From NCBI RefSeq assembly GCF_029637605.1, contig NZ_CP121261.1, forward strand, positions 5,270,001 to 5,334,000: DNA of 64,000 nt, written 5' to 3'. The notes beneath the pieces are model-generated. The model saw only the letters and a program-made list of their open reading frames with translations, was not told the DNA's origin and searched no databases. The position numbers and the translations under genes are program-made. The stretch's first letter is position 1; every line of letters begins with the position of its first letter. Positions 11,669-22,928 of the stretch are shown piece by piece. Source of the stretch: Achromobacter spanius (GTDB lineage: Bacteria; Pseudomonadota; Gammaproteobacteria; Burkholderiales; Burkholderiaceae_B).

Positions 11669-12895
11669 ATGACCCGTGACATCAAGGACCTTATCGTCGC
11701 CCTCGATATCGGCACCAGCAAGGTGGTGGCTGTGGTGGCTGAAATTTTGCCCGAAGGGCGATTCGAAGTGCTAGGCCTGGGCCAGCACGAATCGCGCGGC
11801 ATGCGCAAGGGCGTGGTCGTCAATATCGAGACCACTGTGAATTCCATTCAGCGCGCGCTTGAAGAAGCCGAGCTGATGGCAGATTGCAAGATTCGCGACG
11901 TCTACACCGGCATTGCTGGCAGCCATATCCGCAGCTTCAATTCCAGCGGCATGGTCGCTGTGAAGGACAAAGAAGTCACCGCCACCGACGTTGCCCGCGT
12001 CATCGAGACCGCCAAGGCGGTGAACATCCCGACTGACCAGCAAGTGCTGCATGTGCTGACGCAGGAGTTCATCGTCGACGGCCAGGAAGACATCCGCGAG
12101 CCTATCGGCATGAGCGGCCTGCGCCTGGAAGTGCGCGTGCACATCGTGACGGGCGCGGTCAGCGCCGCGCAGAACATCGTCAAGTGCGTGCGCCGCTGCG
12201 GCCTGGAAGTGCAGGACCTGATCCTGCAACCGCTGGCCTCCAGCCTGGCCGTGCTGACGGCCGATGAAAAAGAACTGGGCGTGGTGCTGGTGGATATCGG
12301 CGGCGGCACCACCGACGTTGCCATCTTCACGGGCGGCGCGATCCGCCACACGGCGGTGCTGCCGATTGCCGGCGACCAGATCACCAACGACATCGCGGCC
12401 ATGCTGCGCACGCCGACGCCGGACGCCGAAGAGATCAAGCTGCGCTACGGCGTGGCCAAGCAGGTGCTGGCCAGCCCGGACGAATCCGTGGAAGTGCCTG
12501 GCCTGGGCGATCGCGGTCCGCGCCAGGTCAAGCGCCAGGCGCTGGGCGCCGTGATCGAACCGCGTGTCGAAGAACTGTTCACGCTGGTGCAGCAGGTGGT
12601 GCGTGACTCCGGCTACGAAGACCTGCTGGCGTCAGGCGTGGTGCTGACCGGTGGTTCGGCGCAGTTGCCCGGCATGATCGAACTGGCCGAGGACGTGTTC
12701 CTCAAGCCGGTCCGCGTGGCGGTGCCTGAATACGAAGGAAGCTTGGCCGACGTGATGCGCAACCCGCGCTTCTCGACGGTGATGGGCTTGTTGCAGGAAG
12801 CTCGGATGCAGCGGGTGCGCGGCCGCAAGGTTGCCGCTCAGACAGGCAATTTCAAGAGCCTGCTAGCACGCATGAAGGAATGGTTCATGAATTAA
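11669..12895 (+). CDS. ftsA: Cell division protein FtsA
   Basis: FtsA is the actin-like protein that tethers FtsZ to the inner membrane. The start at 11669 gives 408 residues beginning MTRDIKDLIVALDIGTSKV, the phosphate-1 loop of the actin fold. Also seen are the SHIRSFNSSGMVA segment of the 1C domain, the phosphate-2 segment VLVDIGGGTTDVA and LTGGSAQLPGM. The C-terminal ARMKEWFMN is a short amphipathic helix of the kind used for membrane targeting. It starts 4 bases after the ftsQ stop. Confidence 0.96.
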   Translation: MTRDIKDLIVALDIGTSKVVAVVAEILPEGRFEVLGLGQHESRGMRKGVVVNIETTVNSIQRALEEAELMADCKIRDVYTGIAGSHIRSFNSSGMVAVKDKEVTATDVARVIETAKAVNIPTDQQVLHVLTQEFIVDGQEDIREPIGMSGLRLEVRVHIVTGAVSAAQNIVKCVRRCGLEVQDLILQPLASSLAVLTADEKELGVVLVDIGGGTTDVAIFTGGAIRHTAVLPIAGDQITNDIAAMLRTPTPDAEEIKLRYGVAKQVLASPDESVEVPGLGDRGPRQVKRQALGAVIEPRVEELFTLVQQVVRDSGYEDLLASGVVLTGGSAQLPGMIELAEDVFLKPVRVAVPEYEGSLADVMRNPRFSTVMGLLQEARMQRVRGRKVAAQTGNFKSLLARMKEWFMN

Positions 12896-12900
12896 AGAGG

Positions 12901-12926
12901 AAGGGGCAGGTTGGGGCCTGCTCCTT
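12901..12926 (+). other. Hairpin just after ftsA
   Basis: Ten-base arms AAGGGGCAGG and CCTGCTCCTT (one G-U pair) enclose a 6-base loop, starting 5 bases after the ftsA stop. There is no U tract, so it is not a clear terminator. It may tune the ftsA to ftsZ transcript ratio or protect the 3' end; this is inference. Confidence 0.4.
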
Positions 12927-13087
12927 GGAACGCGTCGCGGCAGTATTGCGGGGCGGTCCAGAACGGGGAGGCGTCTCAAACCCGTGGCGGGCCATAGCAG
13001 TCGGCATCGGCTTTGAGGCGATTCACAAAATATAGGTTGTTGGGGAATTTTTGTGATTTGCAAAATCGGACTTGTGAGGGAGTCATC

Positions 13088-14272
13088 ATGATGAACTTTG
13101 AGATGCTTGAGAACAACACCAAAGGGACCGTAATCAAGGTCGTTGGTGTGGGCGGTGCGGGCGGCAATGCCGTCGCGCACATGATTCGCAGCGGCGTGCA
13201 CGGCGTGGATTTCATCTGCGCCAACACCGATGCGCAAGCGCTGGCGGCAACCAATGCCCCAGTGCAAATTCGTCTGGGCCGTACCGGCCTGGGGGCGGGC
13301 GCCAAGCCCGAGCAAGGACGTGCGTCGGCTGAAACCGCGCGCGAGGAGATCCGTGCTGCGCTGAATGGCGCTCACATGGTCTTCATCACCGCCGGCATGG
13401 GCGGTGGCACCGGCACCGGCGCGGGTCCGGTCGTGGCCGAAGTGGCGAAGGAACTGGGCATCCTGACCGTTGGCGTGGTCACCAAGCCTTTCACGTTTGA
13501 AGGCAACAAGCGCCTGAAAATGGCCGAGGACGGCATTGCCGAACTGGCCAAGCACGTGCATTCGCTCATCGTGGTGCTCAACGAGAACCTCTATGACCTG
13601 ATGGACGAGGACGCGACGCAGGAAGACTGCTTCCGTTCGGCCGACGATATCCTGCACAACGCTTGCGCGGGCATCGCCGAAATCATCAACGTCGAAGGTA
13701 ACGTCAACGTCGACTTCGAAGACGTCAAGACGATCATGGGCGAGCAGGGCCAGGCCATGATGGGCACGGCATCGGCATCGGGCGCAGACCGCGCGCGTGT
13801 CGCCGCCGAGCACGCCATTGCATGCCCTCTGCTGGAAGGCGTGGACTTGAACGGCGCGCGTGGCGTGCTGGTCAACATCACCGCCAGCCGCACGCTGAAG
13901 ATGCGCGAAACGCGCGAAATCATGGAAACGATCCGCAGCTACGCTTCGGACGACGCGACCGTGATCTTCGGTACCGCCTACGACGAATCCATGGGTGAAA
14001 ACCTGCGCGTGACCGTGGTTGCAACCGGCCTGGGCCGTGCGCAGTCGCGTCCGCAATTGGTGCAAAACACCGCTGAGGTGCTGCGCACCGGTACCGACAA
14101 CATGCCCATGGGCACGATGCCGGCCGGTCAAGGCGGCGATTACCGCAATCTGGACATGCCGTCGGTCATGCGCAATCCGCGCAGCCAGGCGTCGGCTCAA
14201 GTGCGTGCTCTGGAAAGCTCGGGAATGGATCATTTCGACATCCCGGCGTTCTTGCGCAAGCAGGCAGATTGA
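13088..14272 (+). CDS. ftsZ: Cell division GTPase FtsZ
   Basis: FtsZ is the tubulin homologue that forms the Z ring. The tubulin signature GGGTGTG is at about residues 105-111, VVGVGGAGGNAV lies near the N-terminus and the T7-region NVDFEDVKTIM follows. The C-terminal tail ends in DHFDIPAFLRKQAD, the conserved peptide that binds FtsA. The start is one of two adjacent ATGs (13088 or 13091); a GAGGGAG ribosome site at 13076-13082 suits either. The protein has 394 residues. A 192-base gap separates it from ftsA, so it probably also has its own promoter. Confidence 0.96.
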   Translation: MMNFEMLENNTKGTVIKVVGVGGAGGNAVAHMIRSGVHGVDFICANTDAQALAATNAPVQIRLGRTGLGAGAKPEQGRASAETAREEIRAALNGAHMVFITAGMGGGTGTGAGPVVAEVAKELGILTVGVVTKPFTFEGNKRLKMAEDGIAELAKHVHSLIVVLNENLYDLMDEDATQEDCFRSADDILHNACAGIAEIINVEGNVNVDFEDVKTIMGEQGQAMMGTASASGADRARVAAEHAIACPLLEGVDLNGARGVLVNITASRTLKMRETREIMETIRSYASDDATVIFGTAYDESMGENLRVTVVATGLGRAQSRPQLVQNTAEVLRTGTDNMPMGTMPAGQGGDYRNLDMPSVMRNPRSQASAQVRALESSGMDHFDIPAFLRKQAD

Positions 14273-14312
14273 ACGAAGGAGCCGATCACAGGCTCTAATC
14301 GCACTCCCTCAT

Positions 14313-14346
14313 CTCCGGCTCGCTTGTCCCCGCGGGCGAGCCGGAG
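14313..14346 (+). other. Perfect 11-bp hairpin between ftsZ and lpxC
   Basis: Arms CTCCGGCTCGC (14313-14323) and GCGAGCCGGAG (14336-14346) are exact complements with a 12-base loop. A smaller hairpin, GAGCC/GGCTC, lies just before it at about 14280-14295. No U run follows, so classical termination is uncertain. The hairpin may still separate ftsZ from lpxC transcripts. Confidence 0.5.
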
Positions 14347-14511
14347 GCGGAGCGGTCCGTGTTTCCCTTGCACGGTTCTTTTAAGGGACGGAAGTATCGG
14401 TCGGTCCGGGTCGCTTGATGGCGCCAAGGATCGGACAGCGTTACAATACGTCAGTTACGCCGGCAATCTGTACTCTTCGTGCCGGCTTCCTGGCTCTAAT
14501 ACCCAAGCACC

Positions 14512-15435
14512 ATGTTCCGACAGCGCAGCATTCAGAATCTAGTCCGCACGACAGGCGTCGGCGTCCACTCCGGACGGCGGGTAGAACTCACTCTGCGTCC
14601 GGCACAGCCCAATACGGGTATTGTTTTCCACCGCGTGGACCTGCCTGAAGTCGTGGACCTGCCTGCTCAGGCCACTGGCGTGGGCGATACGCGCATGGCG
14701 TCTGTCCTGCAACAGGGCAACGTTCGCGTTTCCACGGTAGAGCACCTGATGTCGGCATTGGCCGGCCTGGGTATCGACAACCTGCATATCGACCTCACTG
14801 CCGAAGAGGTCCCCATCATGGACGGCAGTGCGGCAACCTTTGTTTATCTGTTGCGCTCGGCGGGCATTGTTGAGCAGAACGCGCCCAAGCAATTCATCCG
14901 CGTCAAGAAAACCGTGGAAGTGCGCGAAGGCGAAGGCCGCAACGAGAAATGGGCCCGGCTGGAGCCGCATGAAGGCTACGCGCTGGCCTTCTCGATTGAC
15001 TTCCGCCACCCCGCCATTGATTCCACCGCCAATTTCGCCGAGATCGATTTCGCGACACACTCGTATGTGCGCGAAATTGCCCGCGCGCGCACCTTCGGGT
15101 TCGTGAATGAAGTGGAAGCGCTGCGCTCGATGGGCCTGGCCCGTGGCGGCAGCCTGGACAACGCCATCGTCATGGACGAATACCGCGTGCTGAACAGTGA
15201 CGGGCTGCGCTACGACGACGAATTCGTGAAGCACAAGATCCTGGACGCCATTGGCGACCTGTATTTGCTGGGCAAACCGCTGGTGGCGCGCTATGTGGCG
15301 TGCAAGTCGGGCCACGGCCTGAACAACCAATTGGCCCGCGCGCTGCTTGCTCAGCAAGACGCCTGGGAGATGGTCACCTATGAATCGCAGGCAGAAGCGC
15401 CGCAGGCCTTCCGCCACGAGTGGAAGCTGGCATAA
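14512..15435 (+). CDS. lpxC: UDP-3-O-acyl-N-acetylglucosamine deacetylase LpxC
   Basis: LpxC is the zinc deacetylase that commits UDP-acyl-GlcNAc to lipid A synthesis. The 307-residue protein has the N-terminal block [13 protein letters not shown], the first zinc ligand in VEHLMSAL, and the [11 protein letters not shown] motif carrying the other His and Asp ligands. ARTFGF and GHGLNNQL segments also fit. It follows ftsZ by 239 bases, the usual place at the end of the dcw cluster. A terminator lies 28 bases after its stop. Confidence 0.96.
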   Translation: MFRQRSIQNLVRTTGVGVHSGRRVELTLRPAQPNTGIVFHRVDLPEVVDLPAQATGVGDTRMASVLQQGNVRVSTVEHLMSALAGLGIDNLHIDLTAEEVPIMDGSAATFVYLLRSAGIVEQNAPKQFIRVKKTVEVREGEGRNEKWARLEPHEGYALAFSIDFRHPAIDSTANFAEIDFATHSYVREIARARTFGFVNEVEALRSMGLARGGSLDNAIVMDEYRVLNSDGLRYDDEFVKHKILDAIGDLYLLGKPLVARYVACKSGHGLNNQLARALLAQQDAWEMVTYESQAEAPQAFRHEWKLA

Positions 15436-15463
15436 CGCCAGGTTCCCATCCGGATGCGGATAA

Positions 15464-15488
15464 CGGGGCCCCTGGCCCCGATTTTTTT
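15464..15488 (+). terminator. Rho-independent terminator after lpxC
   Basis: A 7-bp GC stem CGGGGCC/GGCCCCG with a 3-base loop is followed at once by A and eight T. It closes the dcw transcript, between lpxC and the convergent DciA-like gene. Confidence 0.9.
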
Positions 15489-15632
15489 CCGTGATCCTGC
15501 TGAATGGATGGCGCCGGCTGTCATCCCTAGCGCAAAAGCTGCCATCCGGTTGCAAACCATTGTCCTAGTCCGACAAGAACTTGGTTTCGCTTCGTTTCCA
15601 GGCGCCCCGGGCGCCGGACAAAGCCGGGTGGC

Positions 15633-16124
15633 TCAGCTACTCTTGTGATGCCTCAAGAGCTTGGCCACCGCATCGGCCAAGGGGCCAGGACGTAGTTTTT
15701 CGTGCAGCGTCTCGAACGCGCCCAGCGCGGTGTCGCCCAGGGGTTGCGCCTCTTTGGGAGGGCGCGCCTGACGGGCGCCGGGCTTCGGTAAACCCGCTTG
15801 TACCTTGACGGCAATTTCGTTAAGGTTCCAGCCTTGATCGGCCAGGGCGCGCGCCACGCGCGGCGCCAATTGACGCATCTTGGCGGCATGGGCGGCGCTG
15901 GGCACGACCAGATGCAGGCACTGGTTTTCCAGCTTGCCTACCTGGCAGACAGCACCTAGCGGGGCGGGCAGAACCGCCGCCACCGCATACTGAATTTGCA
16001 AGTGCTTGCGGGCGGTCGCCAACACACCGGCGCCCCGCATGTCATGACCCAGCCATCCCAGGGCGGTATTTTCTTTCCGCCGGCTGGAACCGGAACGTTG
16101 ACGGTATGAAGTGGGTCTATTCAT
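15633..16124 (-). CDS. DUF721/DciA-like protein
   Basis: This 163-residue basic protein resembles the DUF721 family, whose member DciA loads the replicative helicase in many bacteria lacking DnaC. The N-terminus is short and basic, and the middle (about residues 35-115) has the DUF721-like pattern with a hydrophobic strand QCLHLVVPSAAHAAKMRQL followed by a region rich in charged and hydrophobic residues. It runs against lpxC and is divergent from the M23 gene with only 28 bases between the two starts, so the promoters overlap. Function as helicase loader is a family-level inference; I have no catalytic motif to confirm it. Confidence 0.7.
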   Translation of the reverse strand: MNRPTSYRQRSGSSRRKENTALGWLGHDMRGAGVLATARKHLQIQYAVAAVLPAPLGAVCQVGKLENQCLHLVVPSAAHAAKMRQLAPRVARALADQGWNLNEIAVKVQAGLPKPGARQARPPKEAQPLGDTALGAFETLHEKLRPGPLADAVAKLLRHHKSS

Positions 16125-16152
16125 CCCGGCTCTATAGAATTAGGAAGCAATC

Positions 16153-17154
16153 TTGAAAATCGTGATTATGCACGCCCGGGACGGGCGGGACGGGCATTTC
16201 ACCCTGGGTGGTGCGCGGCTGGCGTTGTTGCTTGGGGCGGCACTGATGACGGCAGCCATCTTTGGCGCCGCCATTCAGCGATACCTTACTCCGATCCTGC
16301 CGGCCGTACACGCCGTGGGTTGGCCGTTGGCGCAGCAGCCTGGCCGTGACACCGATTTTCTGCGTGGAAACATGAACCTGCTGGCCGCCAAGGTGGGCGC
16401 GCTGCAGGCCAAGCTGGTCAGCATTGATGGCCTGGGTCAGCGCGTGGCCAAGGTGGCGGGCGTGGCGTACACCGACCCCGAACTGGCCAAGCAACTGGCC
16501 GCGGCGCAGCCAGAGGCGCTGACGCAACCTGAAGCCACCCACGTCATGGACGACCTGTTCACCGACCACCCGCCGCCCAGCGCGGCCTCGGCTGAGGCCT
16601 TGGGGCGCCAACTGGACGAAATCCAGGCGCGCCTGGCGCAGCAGTCCGATAACCTGAAGCTGCTGGATGCGGCTCTGACCAAGCGGTCAGCGGACCAGGC
16701 GCGCATGCCGACCGCCATGCCGATTACCGATTATCCCTATCTGAGTTCGTCTTACGGCTGGCGCCGCAACCCGGTGACGGGGCGCACTGCCATGCATGAA
16801 GGGCTGGATTTCGCAGCCCCGTCCGGCACGCCGATTCTTGCCGCCTCCGGTGGCGTCGTGCTCGAAGCCAAGTACCTGCCGGGCTTTGGCAACATGGTTG
16901 AGATCGACCATGGCGATGGCTTGATCACCCGCTACGCCCACGCTTCGTCCCTGATGGTGAAGCAGGGCCAGCTCGTAGAGCGCGGCCAGCAAGTGGCCCG
17001 CGTGGGCAGTTCGGGCCGTTCCACCGGGCCGCATCTGCACTTTGAAGTCCGTCTTGCCGGGCAACCGCTAGACCCAAGATTGTTCCTGGGAACGCCACAG
17101 AATGCGCCGCCTGCCGTGGCGCAAGCCGCGGGGACTGAACCTGTGGTGCGCTGA
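16153..17154 (+). CDS. M23-family (LytM-type) murein endopeptidase-like protein
   Basis: A single membrane segment at about residues 22-45 is followed by a helical stretch (about 75-200) and a C-terminal LytM/peptidase M23 domain. The zinc motif is visible as HEGLDFAAP and HLHFEVR, so both the HxxxD and HxH metal sites look intact and the enzyme may cleave peptidoglycan cross-links. The start is a TTG at 16153 preceded by AGGAAG at 16142-16147; an in-frame ATG at residue 6 is the alternative. Neighbouring secA and the dcw cluster suggest a role in envelope growth or export. It could also act as an activator of another hydrolase. Confidence 0.85.
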   Translation: MKIVIMHARDGRDGHFTLGGARLALLLGAALMTAAIFGAAIQRYLTPILPAVHAVGWPLAQQPGRDTDFLRGNMNLLAAKVGALQAKLVSIDGLGQRVAKVAGVAYTDPELAKQLAAAQPEALTQPEATHVMDDLFTDHPPPSAASAEALGRQLDEIQARLAQQSDNLKLLDAALTKRSADQARMPTAMPITDYPYLSSSYGWRRNPVTGRTAMHEGLDFAAPSGTPILAASGGVVLEAKYLPGFGNMVEIDHGDGLITRYAHASSLMVKQGQLVERGQQVARVGSSGRSTGPHLHFEVRLAGQPLDPRLFLGTPQNAPPAVAQAAGTEPVVR

Positions 17155-17329
17155 CCGGTCAAACCGCACAACATAAGTGCTCTGGCAATAGGTCCAGGCT
17201 ATTACGCGCCAGGTGCGTTAAACTGGTTCGTTTCCCAGCGGACCCCCGCTCAACCAATAAATCAAAGTCACGGGAGGCGTTGCCCTTGCCTTTTGCAGGT
17301 GCGGCGTGGCTCGTGCGGCCGACATACGC

Positions 17330-20065
<2,736 letters not shown>

Positions 20066-20080
20066 TCAGGGGATAACGCC

Positions 20081-20809
20081 ATGCTGCATTCCGTCGGCCG
20101 TACCGAATTCGACCATGCCGTCGTGATGGTGCGCGATCGGCTGGATGCGCTGGCCCCGCATTTCGAGCGCCAGGGGTTTCACCTGAGCGATAAGGCGGTG
20201 CATAACCTGGGGTCGTGCAATCGCCTGATCGTGCTGGAAGGCACGTATGTCGAACTGCTGGGATGGCCCACGGGCGCCCCGCCGGCCCGCAAGGAAATCG
20301 CCGATTCGCCCTTCGGGCTGGAAGCGTTGGTGTTTCGTACGTATGACGCCGACGCCACCTACGAACGCCTGAAGGCGGCCGGCTTCGCGGTAAACCCGGT
20401 ACAGGAACTGACGCGCCCGGCGATGCTGGACGGTCAGGAAGTACAGGCTCGCTTCCACACCGTGCGCTTTGCCGAGCAGCCTTTGCCCGGCATCCGTATG
20501 TATTTCTGCCGTCACCTGACACCCGAGTGTGTCTGGTCTCCGGACCTGATGGCGCATCCCAATGGCGCGCGCAGCCTGATGCGCATTGATGCCCGCGCGG
20601 CCGATGCCCGAGCCGTGGCCGAGCGCCTGGCGCTGGTGGCTGACGTCACGGCTGAAGCCGTCGATGGCGGCTGGGATGTGCCCTTGGCCAACCTGCGCAT
20701 CCACGTGCAAACTGATCCCTCGGCGTCAGCCCCCACGCTGTCCACGCTGACCCTGGAAAACCGCGACGGCGCCCATTACACCCTGGACACCGGAACACCG
20801 GCGCCCTAG
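20081..20809 (+). CDS. VOC / glyoxalase-like domain protein
   Basis: A 242-residue cytoplasmic protein with the fold pattern of the glyoxalase-like family. The N-terminal segment FDHAVVMVRDRLDALAPHFERQGF carries a His in the usual metal position, and NLGSCNRLIVLEGTYVELLGW supplies the matching beta strand with a Glu. A second His is in the RFHTVRFA and RHLTPECVW region. These could bind a divalent metal, but the substrate cannot be told. It begins 15 bases after secA and is probably cotranscribed. No specific function is claimed. Confidence 0.72.
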   Translation: MLHSVGRTEFDHAVVMVRDRLDALAPHFERQGFHLSDKAVHNLGSCNRLIVLEGTYVELLGWPTGAPPARKEIADSPFGLEALVFRTYDADATYERLKAAGFAVNPVQELTRPAMLDGQEVQARFHTVRFAEQPLPGIRMYFCRHLTPECVWSPDLMAHPNGARSLMRIDARAADARAVAERLALVADVTAEAVDGGWDVPLANLRIHVQTDPSASAPTLSTLTLENRDGAHYTLDTGTPAP

Positions 20810-20820
20810 ACACCGGTACG

Positions 20821-20998
20821 TAGGATGGGTGTAGCGCGCGAAACTGGCCGCTAGAACCCTGACATCACAACGCGCGAACCCATCAAGCAGCGATTGAATT
20901 CTTGGCTGGATCTGCCAGGACGCAATCGCCGCTTGATGGGTTTCGCGCGTTTGATATTGGTTTCCTTTTTAGAAATCCTTCGCGCTGCACCCATCCTA
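20821..20998. repeat. Nested inverted repeat (REP-like element)
   Basis: Two pairs of arms are nested. The outer pair is 20821-20842 against 20979-20998 (TAGGATGGGTG... against ...CACCCATCCTA). The inner pair is 20871-20896 against 20923-20949, about 25 bases with one mismatch and one extra T, built around CCCATCAAGC/GCTTGATGGG. Both share the CGCGAA...CCCATC theme seen in dispersed proteobacterial intergenic repeats. No coding frame fits here; this fills most of the 320-base gap before the GntR gene. Confidence 0.8.
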
Positions 20999-21066
20999 TG
21001 ATGGCTCCAATGGCGGTAGCCATCGCTTTGGGCAATCACGATCGGGGCAAACCCTGCTTGCATTGC

Positions 21067-21093
21067 AAAGTGTATGCACTTTAGTATGCACTT
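21067..21093. promoter_or_regulatory. Candidate GntR operator
   Basis: AAAGTGTATGCACTTT (21067-21082) is a 6-bp perfect inverted repeat around TATG. A second copy of its right half, GTATGCACTT, follows at 21084-21093, 12 bases after the first (21072-21081). The site ends 36 bases before the GntR start, so autoregulation of the regulator-Bug-enzyme genes is likely but inferred. Confidence 0.6.
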
Positions 21094-21129
21094 CATACCC
21101 GCTGATCACTCATCTCAAATCGACCAGCC

Positions 21130-21885
21130 ATGACGCAGCCTCCTTCAGCGATTCGCCCCGCCGCCCGCACGTCTGCCGGGCAGGCCGAGCTGTATGGCGC
21201 GGTCAAGGCGATGGCGGTGCGGTTTGATTTCAAGCCGGGTGAACGCATCAACGAAGTGGATCTGGCGCGGCGCTTGAATGTCAGCCGGACGCCGCTGCGT
21301 GAAGTATTGAACCAATTGATGGTCGAAGGCTTCCTGACCCGCTCCCTGAACCGCGGCTTCATTGCCCGGCTATTGGACGCCAAGCAGATCCACAGCTTGT
21401 ACGAATACCGGGCGGTGCTCGAGGCCGGGATCGTCCGAGCCGCCTGCGAACGCGCCAGCGACGAAGAATTGGCCGAATTGCGCCAGTTTGTGGAACGGTC
21501 CCGCGATGTGCCGGAAGACAGCGACGCCACACGTCTGCTGGAATTGGACGAGGCCTTTCACCTGCATCTTGCGCGCCTGTCTCGCAATGAAGAGTTTGTG
21601 CGTGCGCTGGAAAGCGTGAATGCCCGTATCCATTTCGTGCGCTGGATCGACATGCAGCAGGGCCGACGCAGCCACACGCAGGGCGAGCACCTGCGTATCG
21701 TCCAGGCGTTGGAACGGCGTGACCTGGATGCTTTGCCCGCGCTGATCAGCGCGCACATCGGACGTCGCCTCGACCAGATCACCGACGTGATTCGCACCGG
21801 ATTTTCAACGATTTACATGCGGGACCAGGCCGAACCCGCCACGGTAGTGCCGGCCAACACCACAACAGCAGGGGAAAAACAATGA
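21130..21885 (+). CDS. GntR-family (FadR/FCD subgroup) transcriptional regulator
   Basis: The 251-residue protein has an N-terminal winged helix (about 20-85) with INEVDLARRLNVSRTPLREVL, the classic GntR recognition helix, and an all-helical FCD ligand-binding domain (about 95-235) containing LDEAFHLHLARLSRN and the late SHTQGEHLRIVQAL metal/ligand-binding segment. Regulators of this subgroup usually sense an organic acid and repress a catabolic operon. Its stop overlaps the start of the Bug gene, and an inverted repeat lies upstream. The pathway controlled is probably the four-gene set that follows. Confidence 0.9.
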   Translation: MTQPPSAIRPAARTSAGQAELYGAVKAMAVRFDFKPGERINEVDLARRLNVSRTPLREVLNQLMVEGFLTRSLNRGFIARLLDAKQIHSLYEYRAVLEAGIVRAACERASDEELAELRQFVERSRDVPEDSDATRLLELDEAFHLHLARLSRNEEFVRALESVNARIHFVRWIDMQQGRRSHTQGEHLRIVQALERRDLDALPALISAHIGRRLDQITDVIRTGFSTIYMRDQAEPATVVPANTTTAGEKQ

Positions 21886-22868
21886 CTCACACGATGAAGC
21901 GTATTTTGGCGGGCCTATGCACGCTGGCAGCCGCGGGGGGCGCCTTTGTCGCCGCGCCCGCCGCCGCCGAGGAACGGCCGTTGGTGCTGGTGGTGCCGTA
22001 CCCGCCGGGCGGCAGCACCGACATCCTGGCGCGTATTCTGCAGCCGCGCCTGTCGCAGCAAATGGGTGGGCGCACCGTGATCGTGGAAAACCGCCCCGGC
22101 GCCGCCAGCCAGATCGCCACCGCTTTCGTGGCGCGCGCCGAGCCGGATGGCAGCACGCTCCTGGTCAGCTTTGACAACCACGGCATCAACCCCGCCGTGA
22201 AGCCCAAGCTGCCCTACGACACCTTCAAGGATTTTGTCGCCATTTCTCAGACCGTGCGGTTTCCGCTGGTCATTGGCGCCAACCCCAATGTGCCTGGGGA
22301 TAACCTGAAAGCGTTCCTGGCGATCGCCGCGAAGGAATCGCCCAACAAATTCAACTACGCCTCGACCGGGGTGGGTTCGCTGAACCATCTGGCGCCCGAA
22401 GAACTCAAGCGCCTGTCGAAAGTCGAGCTGCTGCACGTGCCGTATGGCGGCGGCGGGCCGGCCATTCAGGCGGTGTTGGGCGGGCAAGCGAATATGACGT
22501 GGCTGAGTTTCGCGGCACTGCGTGGGCAGATCCAGGCCGGCAAGATCAAGCCGCTGGCGGTGGCGGGCGAAAAGCGCCTGCCGGAATTGCCCAACGTGCC
22601 CACGGTGGAAGAGTCGGGCTTCCCCGGCTTTGTCGCCTATTCGTGGAGCGGCATGTTCGCACCGAAGGGCACGCCCGAGGCAACCGTGAAAAAACTGACG
22701 GCCGACTTCAAGGCGGTGTTGGCCGACCCCGAGATCAAGAAGAAGGTGACGGAAGCGGGCTTCGAAATCGTGGCCTCGGACGGCCCGGCGCTGGATGCCT
22801 ATGTGAAATCGGAATATGACCGGTGGAGCGCCTTCATCAAGAAGAACAACATCAATCTGGATAACTGA
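21882..22868 (+). CDS. Bug/TctC-family periplasmic substrate-binding protein
   Basis: A 328-residue solute-binding protein of the Bug family, the receptor part of tripartite tricarboxylate-type uptake. The signal peptide spans about residues 1-30, ending in APAAAEE. The family segments VVPYPPGGSTDILAR, VENRPGAAS and the C-terminal PLAVAGEKRLPELPNVPTVEESGFPGF are clear. The ATG at 21882 overlaps the GntR stop and has AGGGGAAA before it; an ATG four codons later is also possible. No membrane TctA/TctB partner is next to it, as is common for Bug proteins. The ligand is unknown, but the neighbours suggest an organic acid. Confidence 0.92.
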   Translation: MTHTMKRILAGLCTLAAAGGAFVAAPAAAEERPLVLVVPYPPGGSTDILARILQPRLSQQMGGRTVIVENRPGAASQIATAFVARAEPDGSTLLVSFDNHGINPAVKPKLPYDTFKDFVAISQTVRFPLVIGANPNVPGDNLKAFLAIAAKESPNKFNYASTGVGSLNHLAPEELKRLSKVELLHVPYGGGGPAIQAVLGGQANMTWLSFAALRGQIQAGKIKPLAVAGEKRLPELPNVPTVEESGFPGFVAYSWSGMFAPKGTPEATVKKLTADFKAVLADPEIKKKVTEAGFEIVASDGPALDAYVKSEYDRWSAFIKKNNINLDN

Positions 22869-22877
22869 GCGACGGTT

Positions 22878-22902
22878 GGCCGGACGGCGCGCCCGTCCGG
22901 CC
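22878..22902 (+). other. Intercistronic hairpin behind the Bug gene
   Basis: Perfect 10-bp arms GGCCGGACGG/CCGTCCGGCC with a 5-base loop sit 9 bases after the stop. There is no U tract. It probably stabilises the upstream mRNA so that the binding protein is made in excess over the enzyme; this is inference. Confidence 0.55.
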
Positions 22903-22928
22903 CTGTCCGCGAACCTTGTGGAGATGAC

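Noticed and set aside
13000..13087. Promoter for ftsZ
   Set aside because: TATAGG at 13031 and a TTGAGG at 13013 are only 12 bases apart, too close for sigma-70. A promoter probably exists but I cannot place it.
14400..14511. lpxC promoter with TACAAT at 14442
   Set aside because: The -10-like TACAAT is fair, but the nearest -35-like TTGATG is 21 bases away, so the call is too weak to list.
22878..22902. Rho-independent terminator behind the first Bug gene
   Set aside because: The stem is strong but no U tract follows, and the next gene starts 27 bases later on the same strand, so I list it as an intercistronic hairpin.
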